Part shown: piece after piece, positions 43,066-52,663 of the stretch | Layout: every line of letters begins with the position of its first letter | Numbering within the stretch: the stretch's first letter is position 1 | Origin: an uncultured Clostridium sp. | Lineage (GTDB): Bacteria; Bacillota; Clostridia; Lachnospirales; Lachnospiraceae | NCBI GenBank assembly: GCA_947178445.1 | Contig: CAMWYJ010000011.1 | Location: forward strand, 1 to 64,000 | Length of the DNA stretch: 64,000 nt | Direction: 5' to 3' | Translations under genes and position numbers: made by a program | Notes under the pieces: model-generated | What the model was told of the DNA's origin: nothing | Databases searched by the model: none | Seen by the model: only the letters and a program-made list of their open reading frames with translations

Positions 43066-43100
43066 AACTCGAGTTAGAGAACAAATAATGTGGAGGACAA

Positions 43101-44489
43101 ATGATTATGAGTGGGAACGAAAAGACAAATCAGGGTTGGCGCAATAACAAATGGTTCCGGGCAGCGATTCCGGCATTATTGCTCCATTGCAGTATCGGTA
43201 CAGTGTATTGTTGGTCTATCTTTAGTGAGGAGATTGCCCAGTATATTGGTTTTTCGAAAGGTGCGACTGAGTGGGCATTCAGTTTTGCAATCTTCTTTTT
43301 AGGTATGTCGGCAGCATTTTTGGGAAATATTGTGGAAAAGGATATCCATAAATCCTCATTAATTGCAGCAATTTGTTTTTCTGTGGGTATGGCAGGAACC
43401 GGCTTTTTTATTTATTATGGTGGAAACCATTCGGGAAGCATACTTTCACTGATCGGCATTTATATTTGCTATGGACTGATAATGGGTATTGGTTTGGGAA
43501 CCGGATATTTGTCACCGGTTAAGACACTGATGCTCTGGTTTGAGGACCGTAAGGGTTTGGCAACGGGATTGGCAGTTGCGGGATTTGGTGCTGCAAAGGC
43601 GATTGCAAGCCCGATTATGCAGGCTATGCTGGACAGCTTAGGAGAGGGCGGAATCTATAAGATGTTTTGGATTCTTGCATGTGTGTATTTTGTTATGATG
43701 TTTATCGGTCACTTGTTACTTAAAAAACCGGATAGCTGGCATGAACCGCAGAAGCAGGAAAAAGGACAAAATATTATGGCAGTCATTAAAACCAAGCCAA
43801 TTACCAATTATATTGGAATCTGGCTGATGTTTTACATCAATATTACCTGTGGTCTTGCATTGATCTCCCAGGAGAAGATGATTGTAAAATGTATCGGCTT
43901 GGCAAGTGTAGTCGGAATTATTTCCACGGTATCTGCGGTGTTTAATGCAGGCGGTCGTCTTGGATTTTCTGCATGGGCGGATACCATGAAGGACCGGAAC
44001 ACGATTTATAAATTAATCTTTATTCTTTCTATTGCATTTACCGGTATTATCATTTTGACAAGTGGTATCAAGAATGGAGAAGGAAATTTGTTGCTTACGA
44101 TATTGGTACTCTGCCTTATTTTCGTTGTAAATGCAGGTTACGGCGGAGGATTTTCCAATGTACCGACACTGTTATCTGACCATTATGGAATGAGCAATAT
44201 CAGTGCGATTCATGGAATTACCCTGTCAGCATGGGCATTTGCCGGACTTACCGGAAACCAGATGGCAACATGGATTGTAAATCATTTTGGAAAAGCGGTT
44301 GAGATAGAACATGAACTTGCAGATGGCACGGTGGAACTTCTTACTGTAAATCCGACCGGTTACCAGTGTGTGTTGTATGCGACGATTGTGCTGTATATCA
44401 TTGCACTGGTTGTCTGTCTCGTAATGGTGAAACCAACGGACAAGGCAATCGCTGCAAAGAAGGAAAAAACAAAACAAGCGACAGAATAA
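43101..44489 (+). CDS. MFS transporter, OFA (oxalate/formate antiporter) family
   Basis: The 462-residue product has 12 predicted membrane helices and the OFA-type region GYLSPVKTLMLWFEDRKG, ATGLAVAGFGAAKAI, and the later GGFSNVPTLLSDHYGM. Members of the family import or exchange small carboxylates; the substrate is not predictable here. GGAGG is four bases before the ATG at 43101; ATG 43107 is an equally possible start. It has its own promoter and terminator, and its divergent neighbour is citrate synthase, which suggests an organic acid but does not prove it. Confidence 0.87.
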   Translation: MIMSGNEKTNQGWRNNKWFRAAIPALLLHCSIGTVYCWSIFSEEIAQYIGFSKGATEWAFSFAIFFLGMSAAFLGNIVEKDIHKSSLIAAICFSVGMAGTGFFIYYGGNHSGSILSLIGIYICYGLIMGIGLGTGYLSPVKTLMLWFEDRKGLATGLAVAGFGAAKAIASPIMQAMLDSLGEGGIYKMFWILACVYFVMMFIGHLLLKKPDSWHEPQKQEKGQNIMAVIKTKPITNYIGIWLMFYINITCGLALISQEKMIVKCIGLASVVGIISTVSAVFNAGGRLGFSAWADTMKDRNTIYKLIFILSIAFTGIIILTSGIKNGEGNLLLTILVLCLIFVVNAGYGGGFSNVPTLLSDHYGMSNISAIHGITLSAWAFAGLTGNQMATWIVNHFGKAVEIEHELADGTVELLTVNPTGYQCVLYATIVLYIIALVVCLVMVKPTDKAIAAKKEKTKQATE

Positions 44490-44512
44490 AATTTTAATAT
44501 TCTGCTTTATAA

Positions 44513-44565
44513 GAGGAGCTGCTGCATTAGAGAAGCATTTTATAAATCATGCGGCAGCTCCTTTT
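44513..44565 (+). terminator. Intrinsic terminator of the OFA transporter
   Basis: GGAGCTGC (44515-44522) pairs with GCAGCTCC (44554-44561), with GCAT/ATGC inside, then CTTTTG. Confidence 0.86.
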
Positions 44566-44566
44566 G

Positions 44567-44595
44567 TTGTCAACAAAATAGTTTTGTGGTATAGT
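44567..44595 (+). promoter_or_regulatory. Promoter of plsX
   Basis: -35 TTGTCA (44567-44572), 17-base spacer, -10 TATAGT (44590-44595) preceded by TGG. The distance to the plsX ATG is 83 bases. Confidence 0.86.
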
Positions 44596-44678
44596 AATCA
44601 TGTTATTTTATGCGCAAATATAGGAAGCTTATGTTCTGTGAAGAAAAATGTGATGGTAGTAGAAATGGAGGATCTAGC

Positions 44679-45713
44679 ATGTCAGAGGTAACAAAGGTTA
44701 TATTAGATGCAATGGGGGGAGATCATTCTCCGGGAGAAATGGTACTTGGGGCTATAAATGCTGTAAAAGAGAAAGAAGACTTATTTGTATATATTGTAGG
44801 AAAAGAGGATGCCATTAAGGAAGAGCTTGGAAAGTATGAATATCCCACAAAGCAGATTGAGGTAGTACATGCACCGGATGAGATTACCTGTCATGATGCA
44901 CCGGTTATGGCAATCAAGAAAAAGAAGGATTCCTCCATGGTGGTGGGACTTCGTATGTTAAAAGAAGGGAAAGCAGATGGTTTTGTGTCTCCGGGAAATT
45001 CCGGAGCCGTTTTAGTTGGCGGTCAGGCGATTATTGGACGTATGAAAGGAATTGAGCGGGCACCCCTTGCTCCTATCGTACCTACCATGAATGGTGTTGC
45101 CCTGCTGGTGGATTGTGGAGCGAATGTGGATGCCAGAGCTTCCCATTTGGTACAGTTTGCAAAAATGGGTTCCATTTACATGGAACATGTGATTGGGGTG
45201 AAAAATCCCAGGGTTGGACTTGTGAATATCGGTGCAGAGGAAGAGAAGGGAAATGCACTGGTGAAAGAGACGTTTCCATTGCTAAAAGAATGTAAGGATC
45301 TTAATTTTATAGGAAGCCTTGAGGCAAGAGATTTCCCGTATGGTGCTGCTGATGTGGTTGTTACAGAGGCATTTGTGGGGAATGTTATGCTCAAGCTTAC
45401 AGAGGGGTTAGCTGCAGCGCTTATGGAGAAGATAAAAGGCGGCATGACTGCAACCATGGTTTCCACATTAGGGGCGGCTTTGGTAAAGCCACAGCTTAAG
45501 AAGACATTAAAAACATTTGATGCCACGGAATATGGTGGAGCACCGCTTCTTGGGCTGAATAATCTTGTGATAAAAATTCATGGCAGTGCAACCTGCAAAG
45601 AAGTAAAAAATGCATTATTCCAGGTTGAAACCTTCAAAAAGCAGGATATCAATGGGAAAATCAAAGAATATTTATTAAATGACAAGAAAGAAGAACAGCA
45701 TAATGAAGTATGA
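44679..45713 (+). CDS. plsX: Phosphate acyltransferase PlsX
   Basis: Converts acyl-ACP to acyl-phosphate, feeding phospholipid synthesis. The 344-residue product begins KVILDAMGGDHSPGEMVLGA and has the typical GNSGAVLVGGQAIIGRMKGI and DAPVMAIKKKKDSSMVVGL. ATG 44679 has GGAGG 8 bases upstream; the in-frame ATG at 44610 would add 23 unconserved residues. It overlaps rnc by 11 bases. An acpP gene, common between plsX and rnc in Firmicutes, is absent. Confidence 0.95.
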   Translation: MSEVTKVILDAMGGDHSPGEMVLGAINAVKEKEDLFVYIVGKEDAIKEELGKYEYPTKQIEVVHAPDEITCHDAPVMAIKKKKDSSMVVGLRMLKEGKADGFVSPGNSGAVLVGGQAIIGRMKGIERAPLAPIVPTMNGVALLVDCGANVDARASHLVQFAKMGSIYMEHVIGVKNPRVGLVNIGAEEEKGNALVKETFPLLKECKDLNFIGSLEARDFPYGAADVVVTEAFVGNVMLKLTEGLAAALMEKIKGGMTATMVSTLGAALVKPQLKKTLKTFDATEYGGAPLLGLNNLVIKIHGSATCKEVKNALFQVETFKKQDINGKIKEYLLNDKKEEQHNEV

Positions 45714-46389
45714 TGGGGCAGCTATTGAAAAGAATATTGGTTATGTATTTAAGGATAAATCACTCTTAAAGCAGGCGATGAGCCATAGCTCATATGTGAA
45801 TGAGATTAAGATAAAAGGCCATAAGAGCTACGAACGGCTGGAATTTTTAGGGGATGCTGTACTAGAGCTTATTTCCAGCGAATACCTTTACGAACATTAT
45901 GAGGATATGCCAGAAGGAAAACTTACAAAGCTTCGTGCGTCAATTGTCTGTGAGTATACACTTTCCAGTGTGTCAAGGCAGTTAGGCTATGGGGATTTTG
46001 TTATGCTTTCAAAGGGTGAGGAACTAACCGGTGGCAGAAACCGAAATTCTATTTTGTGTGATCTGTTTGAGTCAGTATTAGGCGCTATTTATTTAGATGG
46101 GGGTATGGAACCGGCAAAACACTATGTGTATACCTTTTTGATGACAGATATTGAGAGCAAGCAATTATTTTATGATGCGAAGACAATTCTGCAGGAAATG
46201 GTACAAAAGGATGGTAAGGGCGTGGTGGCCTATGAGATTCTTGAGGAGAAGGGACCAGACCATAATAAATGTTTTGTGACCAAAGTTTTGGTGGATGGGA
46301 AGCAGCTTGCCACCGGAGAGGGAAGTTCAAAGAAAAATGCGGAACAGATGGCAGCGTATCAGGCCATATTACAATTAAAAAAGCAGTGA
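45703..46389 (+). CDS. rnc: Ribonuclease III
   Basis: Double-strand RNA endonuclease for rRNA and mRNA processing. The 228-residue product has the catalytic RNase III motif ERLEFLGDAVLELISSEYL (about residue 40), DLFESVLGAIYLDGG, and a C-terminal double-stranded RNA-binding domain (about 155-225). ATG 45703 is within the plsX end; it fits the family start better than 45679. smc follows 79 bases downstream. Confidence 0.95.
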   Translation: MKYDGAAIEKNIGYVFKDKSLLKQAMSHSSYVNEIKIKGHKSYERLEFLGDAVLELISSEYLYEHYEDMPEGKLTKLRASIVCEYTLSSVSRQLGYGDFVMLSKGEELTGGRNRNSILCDLFESVLGAIYLDGGMEPAKHYVYTFLMTDIESKQLFYDAKTILQEMVQKDGKGVVAYEILEEKGPDHNKCFVTKVLVDGKQLATGEGSSKKNAEQMAAYQAILQLKKQ

Positions 46390-46468
46390 TTTTTATATAA
46401 AATACCGACTCAGAGCGGAGAAAATGGCAGAAAAAGAACCATTTGCCATAGAGAAATAGGAGATTTTT

Positions 46469-49400
46469 ATGTATTTAAAGAGTATAGAGGTGTATGGATT
46501 TAAGTCCTTTGCCAACCGGATTATATTTGAATTTAATAAGGGAATTACCGGTATTGTAGGACCAAACGGAAGTGGAAAGAGTAATGTCGGTGATGCTGTG
46601 CGCTGGGTACTCGGTGAACAGAGTGCAAAACAGCTTCGTGGTGCAAAGATGGAAGATGTTATTTTTGCAGGAACCGAGGTGAGAAAACCTCACGGTTCTG
46701 CTTATGTTGCCATCACACTGGATAATAGTGACCACTCTCTGCCAATTGATTATGAGGAGGTAACCGTTGCAAGGCGGGTATACCGGTCTGGGGAAAGTGA
46801 ATATCTGATCAATGGAACCGTAAGCCGTTTGAAAGATGTACATTCTTTGTTCTTTGATACCGGTATTGGCAAAGAGGGATATTCGATTATTGGACAGGGA
46901 CAGGTTGAAAAGATTCTTTCCGGTAAACCGGAGGAACGCCGTGAGCTTTTTGATGAGGCAGCAGGAATTGTAAAATATAAAAAGAATAAAGCAGCCACAG
47001 AAAAATCACTGGCAGCGGAACGGGAAAATCTAAGCCGTGTCAACGATATCCTGTCCGAGCTGGAAAAACAGGTCGGTCCATTGGAAAAGCAGTCAGAGGT
47101 GGCTAAAAAGTATCTTTTATACAAAGGTGAACTGAAGCGCTTTGATGTCAATGTATTTTTGCTGGAGAACGAAAAAATTGAGACGTTGTTAAAGGAAAAT
47201 GAGGAACGCCTTCACATTGTACAGGATGATAAGCAGCGCCTTACGGATGAGTTTTTACAGACAAAAAGTGAATACGAGAGGATTGAGACGGTATTAGAGC
47301 AGTGCAACCAGTCAATTGATGAAAATCGTAACAGGATTAATGAGTTAAGAATTCAAAATGAACATAATGAGGGCGAGGTCAATGTACTGAATCAAAAGAT
47401 TGAGGGTGCAAAATCCACTGATGTACATATGAGTGAACAGATTGACCGTATTAACCAGTCATTAGCTGCCCAGGAGAAAGAAAAGAAGGGTTTCCAGGAA
47501 AAGAAAGCGGTATTAGATGAGAAAATGGACAGTGCAGATGACGTGGTGGAGGAAGCGCGTGAAGTAAGTGAGGGGATTGAGGAAGAGATTGAAAAGCTCG
47601 AAGAGGAGATTGAAAAGAGTAAGGCAGATATCATTGAGTATTTAAATGATGGGGCAAACCTAAAGGCAAAGGTTGGCCGTTATGACACCATGCTTGAAAA
47701 TATCAGTTACCGGAAAACCCAGCTTAACCAGCGATTCCTTCAGTTTAAATCTGATGAGGAAAAGGACAGGGAAGAATATGATAAGCACAATCATACGTTG
47801 ACAGAGATTGAAAGCACGGTCACAAAATTACATGAAAATTTACAAGAAACAGATGCCAAATTAGATGCCAATACAATAGCAACAAATGAAAATAAAAAAC
47901 GTTTATTTGATGTTAACAATGAGTACAGCAGTGTGAAATCGAAATTAGAAGCATTGAGAAACATCACGGAACGATATGACGGATATGGTAATTCCATTAA
48001 GCGTGTCATGGAACAAAAGGAGAGTAATCCTGGTATTGTCGGAGTTGTGGCGGATATTATTCAGGTAAATAAAGAATATGAAGTGGCTGTGGAGACTGCT
48101 CTAGGGGGCAGCATCCAGAATATTGTTACAGATAATGAAAATACAGCAAAGAAATTAATTCATTTCCTTAAGAAGAATCGTTTTGGACGGGCAACATTTT
48201 TACCGCTCACTACGATTGGTGGAAGAAATAACGAATTTTCACAAAAGGATGCCTTAAAGGAACCAGGAGTAATCGGACTTGCAAAGGATTTGGTTCGTGT
48301 GCATGACAAATATAATGCAGTGACAAATCATTTACTTGGCAGAATTTTAGTAGTGGATACCATTGACCATGCGATAGCGGTCAATAAAAAATTTAACCAG
48401 AGTCTTCGTATCGTTACCAAGGAGGGAGAGCTTTTAACTCCTGGTGGAGCCATGACCGGCGGTGCATTTAAAAATTCATCGAATCTGCTAGGTCGTAAGC
48501 GTGAATTGGACGAGCTTAATAAGGTGCTTTCTGAGATTAATAATGAGATCGTAAATGCAACAAAGGAAGAAAAAGAACTTCGGACAGTCAGAGAGCAGTT
48601 AAAAAGGGACAAGGAAGATATGAATTTAAAGCTCCAGGAGTTGTATCTTCAAAAGAATACCGTTACCATGAGCATTGAGCAGGTTTCAAAGAATTTATCA
48701 GAAACAGCGAATGCGTTTGCTTCTGTAAACAAAGAAAACAAAGAATTAGAAGCGCAGATAGAGGAAATTAACAACAATAAAAACGAGCTTTATGAAAATC
48801 ACAAGCAGGCAGAACAGGCAAAAAAAGCATTAGAAGAGAGGATTGAGGGCTTAGAAGAACAGGTTGACTCAAAGAAAGAAGAGCTTAAGATTTCAAACGA
48901 AAAGGTTTCTGAGCTGATGCTTGCGTTTAATACAATGAAGCAGCAGGATGATTTTCTGATTGAGAATCTCCGGCGTATCCGTACAGAGGAGAATAAGTTA
49001 AAAGAGGAATTAGAACTATACCGATCCCAGATGAGTGATTCCGGCAGGGCTGTTGAAGAATTAGTGGCAAAAATCAATCATTTCAAGCTGCTGATTGATA
49101 CGGATAAGCGTAAGATTTTAGAATTACAGAAAAATCTCGATAAGGATATGGCAGATAAAGAGGAGTTAAGCGCGAAGCATAAAGAATTTTTTGGCAAGAG
49201 AGAATCCTTGAATGAAGAGATAACAAAGCTTGAAAAATCAGCATTCAGGCTGCAGGGTCAGGTAGAAAGGATAACAGAGCAGTCAGATAGTCTTAGCAAG
49301 TATATGTGGGAGGAGTATGAGCTTACATATCAAAGTGCGGCAGAATTAAAGGATGAAAACCTGAATGATTTAGATGCATTAAAGCGGGAAGTGACTGCAG

Positions 49401-50032
49401 TAAAGGCAAAGATTAAAGCACTGGGTGATGTCAATGTCAATGCAATTGAGGATTATAAGGTTATTTCACAGCGTTATGAATTCTTAAAGGGGCAGCATGA
49501 TGATATTATAAAGGCAGAAGAGAATCTGCTGCAGATTATTGAGGAATTAGATACCGCCATGCGTACCCAGTTTGAGGAGAAATTTAATGAAATCCAAGTG
49601 ATGTTCGACAAGGTTTTCCGGGAACTGTTCGGTGGTGGTAAGGCAACCTTAGAGCTTGTGGATGATGAAGATATATTAGAGGCTGGAATCCGTATTATTG
49701 CACAGCCACCTGGAAAGAAGCTTCAGAATATGATGCAGCTATCCGGTGGTGAAAAGTCATTATCCGCTATTGCACTGTTGTTTGCAATCCAAAGCTTAAA
49801 GCCATCTCCATTCTGTCTTCTTGACGAGATTGAAGCGGCATTAGATGATTCGAATGTAACAAGATATGCAAAGTACTTGAACAAGCTTACCAAGGACACC
49901 CAGTTTATTGTCATCACCCATAGAAAGGGTACTATGGAAGCAGCGGATGTATTATATGGTATTACAATGCAGGAAAAGGGTGTTTCTACACTTGTATCTG
50001 TCAATCTGATTGAGAATGAGTTAGAGGATTAA
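46469..50032 (+). CDS. smc: Chromosome condensation ATPase SMC
   Basis: Structural-maintenance-of-chromosomes protein that extrudes DNA loops. The 1187-residue product has the N-terminal Walker A GPNGSGKSNVGDAV, long coiled coils (about 170-500 and 670-1025), the central hinge (about 500-660, around GGSIQNIVTDNENTAK and LLGRILVVDTI), the ABC signature LSGGEKSLSAIALLFA, and Walker B PFCLLDEIEAALDD. GGAGATTTTT precedes the ATG. It follows rnc as in many Firmicutes. Confidence 0.97.
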   Translation: MYLKSIEVYGFKSFANRIIFEFNKGITGIVGPNGSGKSNVGDAVRWVLGEQSAKQLRGAKMEDVIFAGTEVRKPHGSAYVAITLDNSDHSLPIDYEEVTVARRVYRSGESEYLINGTVSRLKDVHSLFFDTGIGKEGYSIIGQGQVEKILSGKPEERRELFDEAAGIVKYKKNKAATEKSLAAERENLSRVNDILSELEKQVGPLEKQSEVAKKYLLYKGELKRFDVNVFLLENEKIETLLKENEERLHIVQDDKQRLTDEFLQTKSEYERIETVLEQCNQSIDENRNRINELRIQNEHNEGEVNVLNQKIEGAKSTDVHMSEQIDRINQSLAAQEKEKKGFQEKKAVLDEKMDSADDVVEEAREVSEGIEEEIEKLEEEIEKSKADIIEYLNDGANLKAKVGRYDTMLENISYRKTQLNQRFLQFKSDEEKDREEYDKHNHTLTEIESTVTKLHENLQETDAKLDANTIATNENKKRLFDVNNEYSSVKSKLEALRNITERYDGYGNSIKRVMEQKESNPGIVGVVADIIQVNKEYEVAVETALGGSIQNIVTDNENTAKKLIHFLKKNRFGRATFLPLTTIGGRNNEFSQKDALKEPGVIGLAKDLVRVHDKYNAVTNHLLGRILVVDTIDHAIAVNKKFNQSLRIVTKEGELLTPGGAMTGGAFKNSSNLLGRKRELDELNKVLSEINNEIVNATKEEKELRTVREQLKRDKEDMNLKLQELYLQKNTVTMSIEQVSKNLSETANAFASVNKENKELEAQIEEINNNKNELYENHKQAEQAKKALEERIEGLEEQVDSKKEELKISNEKVSELMLAFNTMKQQDDFLIENLRRIRTEENKLKEELELYRSQMSDSGRAVEELVAKINHFKLLIDTDKRKILELQKNLDKDMADKEELSAKHKEFFGKRESLNEEITKLEKSAFRLQGQVERITEQSDSLSKYMWEEYELTYQSAAELKDENLNDLDALKREVTAVKAKIKALGDVNVNAIEDYKVISQRYEFLKGQHDDIIKAEENLLQIIEELDTAMRTQFEEKFNEIQVMFDKVFRELFGGGKATLELVDDEDILEAGIRIIAQPPGKKLQNMMQLSGGEKSLSAIALLFAIQSLKPSPFCLLDEIEAALDDSNVTRYAKYLNKLTKDTQFIVITHRKGTMEAADVLYGITMQEKGVSTLVSVNLIENELED

Positions 50033-50089
50033 AAGGAAATTCTATGCACCTGTGAAACAGGTCTTGGTCTTGGTTTTGAGGAGAAGGAT

Positions 50090-51133
50090 ATGAATGTACT
50101 TTATAAACGAAGAAGAAGACATGTAAAAATATATATTGTGATTTTTGCGGTATGCGGTTTGTTTTTTATTGGTATGCAATTGATGTTTGCTGGAGCAAAG
50201 GCATACAAGACATGGGATGAACTTGATTTTGATTCAAATCTGAATATGATATATGTGACAGATGTAAAGCCTGACTTGGGTGGTCCATATTATGAAAAAT
50301 ATGATGATGATGATGCGTCAATGGAATGGTATTATATATGGGTAGATGATACTCATATTATGCCGGTCATTTTATTGGAATATGATATCATTGACTTAGC
50401 GCATGCATATATGGATGCAAAGGAAAAGTTTCAGGCAGGAGCAATGACGGAAGAAGCGTTTCAGAAATACCAGTTTAGCGGAATGGGAAGACTTGAGGAT
50501 GTCTCGGAGTTTGACCGTTTAGATGAACTTACGCAATATATGGAAAAGGATAATGAGACAAAAGGAAAAAACATACAGATATTACCCTATAGTATGCAAA
50601 TTATTACAAAAGATTCATTTCGTTTATCTTTCGGTATTATGATGGGATTTGTTCTGCTCTGTGTGATAAGCATTGCGATATGTATAATCCGGACAAGCAC
50701 CTGCTGTGGAGAAAAAATGCTGGTGGAATATCGGAAGGAACAGGGAGATACTGCTGCATTAAGGCAGAAGCTTGCAAATTTTTTTCAGACAAAAGAATTG
50801 GTATACCAGCTATGGATTGACCATGAATATATCGCCGGATTATACAATACAACAGTTATTTTTGGAGAGACAAAGCATTTAATATGGGCATATAGCGCAG
50901 TACCAGAGACTGTAACGGGTGATGCTGCATCAACAATCGCATTATCTTTAACCCAGACACCGGCTGTTTTAAAGGTATATTTTAAAAATGGAAAAACATA
51001 CGATTTGCAGATGGCTTCCTTAGAGGATGTAAATACTGTTTTACAATATATCCGGAGTCATTTTTCATGGGTGACAACAGAGTATTCAAAAGAAATGCTT
51101 TTAAAGTATAAAAGAAAAGAGTATCCATTTTAG
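50090..51133 (+). CDS. Two-helix membrane protein of unknown function
   Basis: The 347-residue product has membrane segments at about residues 15-35 and 185-208. Between them is an extracytoplasmic domain of about 150 residues with a very acidic EKYDDDDASMEWYYIW part; a cytoplasmic C-terminal half follows. It is not recognised with certainty; the layout recalls an uncharacterised Lachnospiraceae family (possibly DUF6709, from memory). It sits between smc and ftsY, which are usually closer together, so it appears to be a lineage-specific insertion. GGAGAAGG precedes the ATG. Confidence 0.66.
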   Translation: MNVLYKRRRRHVKIYIVIFAVCGLFFIGMQLMFAGAKAYKTWDELDFDSNLNMIYVTDVKPDLGGPYYEKYDDDDASMEWYYIWVDDTHIMPVILLEYDIIDLAHAYMDAKEKFQAGAMTEEAFQKYQFSGMGRLEDVSEFDRLDELTQYMEKDNETKGKNIQILPYSMQIITKDSFRLSFGIMMGFVLLCVISIAICIIRTSTCCGEKMLVEYRKEQGDTAALRQKLANFFQTKELVYQLWIDHEYIAGLYNTTVIFGETKHLIWAYSAVPETVTGDAASTIALSLTQTPAVLKVYFKNGKTYDLQMASLEDVNTVLQYIRSHFSWVTTEYSKEMLLKYKRKEYPF

Positions 51134-51204
51134 AGAACAGATGCTATAGGAGAAGAATCCATGTATACGGATGAAGAAAATATGACCGAAAGGGGATAGC
51201 GTAT

Positions 51205-52425
51205 ATGTTTGATTTTTTTAAGAAAAATAAGAAGGAAGAAGATAGCGGAGAGCTTTTACCGGAACAGATGGAAGAAGAATCTACCAAGTTAAATCCACTG
51301 GAAATATCTGCAGATGAACAGATTTTGAATCCAATGGATGATGTGGAAAAAGGAGAAAATGAAGCCATGGCAGAAAGCGTGAAAGATTCAAAAACCCAGC
51401 CGGAAGAAAACTCTGCCGAGGGAGTGGCAACAGAGTTAGAAGAGCCTGAAAAAGAAAAGGGTTTTTTTGGACGTTTAAAGGCAGGTCTCACCAAAACCCG
51501 TAACAGCATCAATGAAAGCTTTGACAACCTGTTTAAAGGATTTTCTTCTATTGATGAGGATTTTTATGATGAGTTGGAAGAAACCCTGATTATGGCTGAT
51601 TTGGGGCTTGATACCACGGAACGAATTATTGATAATTTAAAGGAACTGGTAAAGAAAAATCATATCAAGGAGACCGAGGCATGCCGGGAGCTGGTCATCA
51701 ATATCATTAGGGAGCAGATGCTGGTTGATGATTCTGCATATGATTTTGAAAACAAAAAAACGGTCATGCTGATTATTGGTGTAAATGGAGTTGGGAAAAC
51801 CACCTCCATAGGAAAATTAGCAGCACAGTATAAAAAACGCGGAAAACGTGTTATGATGTGTGCAGCAGATACATTTCGTGCTGCGGCAATCGACCAGCTA
51901 AAGACATGGGCGAACAGGGCAGGAGTAGAAATTATTTCCCAGCAGGAAGGCTCGGATCCGGCTGCTGTTACATTTGATGCAGTGAAGGCTGCGGCGGCCA
52001 GGGATGTGGATATTTTACTTGTAGATACAGCAGGAAGACTTCATAATAAGAAGAATCTGATGGACGAGCTTTCGAAGATGAAACGGATTATTGAGCGGGA
52101 ATACAGTGATGCCCATTTGGAAACATTAATTGTATTAGATGGTTCTACTGGACAAAATGCTTTAGAACAGGCAAAGCAGTTTTCTTCAGTTACTCAGATT
52201 GATGGTATTATTTTAACGAAGCTCGATGGTACTGCAAAAGGAGGGATTGCAATTGCAATCCAGTCAGAGCTTAATGTACCAGTTAAATACATCGGAGTAG
52301 GTGAACATATAGATGATCTGCAGAAATTTGATCCGCAGTCCTATGTGAATGCTCTATTTTCAGATATGGATATGAGGTCAGATATAGAGATTTTAATCCC
52401 TACGGACGATGATAACGAGGAATAA
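51205..52425 (+). CDS. ftsY: Signal recognition particle receptor FtsY
   Basis: GTPase that receives SRP-nascent chain complexes at the membrane. The 406-residue product has an acidic A domain (about residues 1-85), a helical N domain, and the G domain with GVNGVGKTTSIGKLAAQ (about 193), DTFRAAAIDQL, DTAGRLHNK and TKLDGTAKGG. It ends immediately at a direct repeat that flanks a palindromic element. ffh is not next to it. The gene is typical in length and motifs. Confidence 0.96.
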   Translation: MFDFFKKNKKEEDSGELLPEQMEEESTKLNPLEISADEQILNPMDDVEKGENEAMAESVKDSKTQPEENSAEGVATELEEPEKEKGFFGRLKAGLTKTRNSINESFDNLFKGFSSIDEDFYDELEETLIMADLGLDTTERIIDNLKELVKKNHIKETEACRELVINIIREQMLVDDSAYDFENKKTVMLIIGVNGVGKTTSIGKLAAQYKKRGKRVMMCAADTFRAAAIDQLKTWANRAGVEIISQQEGSDPAAVTFDAVKAAAARDVDILLVDTAGRLHNKKNLMDELSKMKRIIEREYSDAHLETLIVLDGSTGQNALEQAKQFSSVTQIDGIILTKLDGTAKGGIAIAIQSELNVPVKYIGVGEHIDDLQKFDPQSYVNALFSDMDMRSDIEILIPTDDDNEE

Positions 52426-52648
52426 TCAAATAATAATATGATGCTAGGGTCAAAATACCGTTTATGCTTGCATGATAAGGCATTTGAACTTGAGACCCAC
52501 CAAACATGAGCAAGTAGCGATTTACGCAGTAAATCAGCGGATTGCGAATGTTTGAAGGATTGCGAGAGTTGTGAAACAACGAAGCAATCCGTAGCATCTG
52601 TTGGGGGCAAAATACCTTTTGACCCCAACATCATAATATATCAAATAA
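52425..52648. mobile_element. MITE-like element with terminal inverted and direct repeats
   Basis: Terminal inverted repeats TATGATGCTAGGGTCAAAA (52437-52455) and its near-complement (52617-52635; 17 of 19) enclose about 160 bases. The direct repeat ATCAAATAA flanks it at 52425-52433 and 52640-52648 and looks like a 9-bp target duplication. Inside are perfect hairpins: GATTTAC/GTAAATC (52519-52535) and GGATTGC/GCAATCC with GTTGT/ACAAC (52557-52590). The motif CAAAATACC is repeated at 52451-52459 and 52608-52616. It has no gene. Transposition requires an outside transposase; the alternative is a folded RNA at the end of ftsY. Confidence 0.72.
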
Positions 52649-52663
52649 ACGGAGGAAAAGAAA

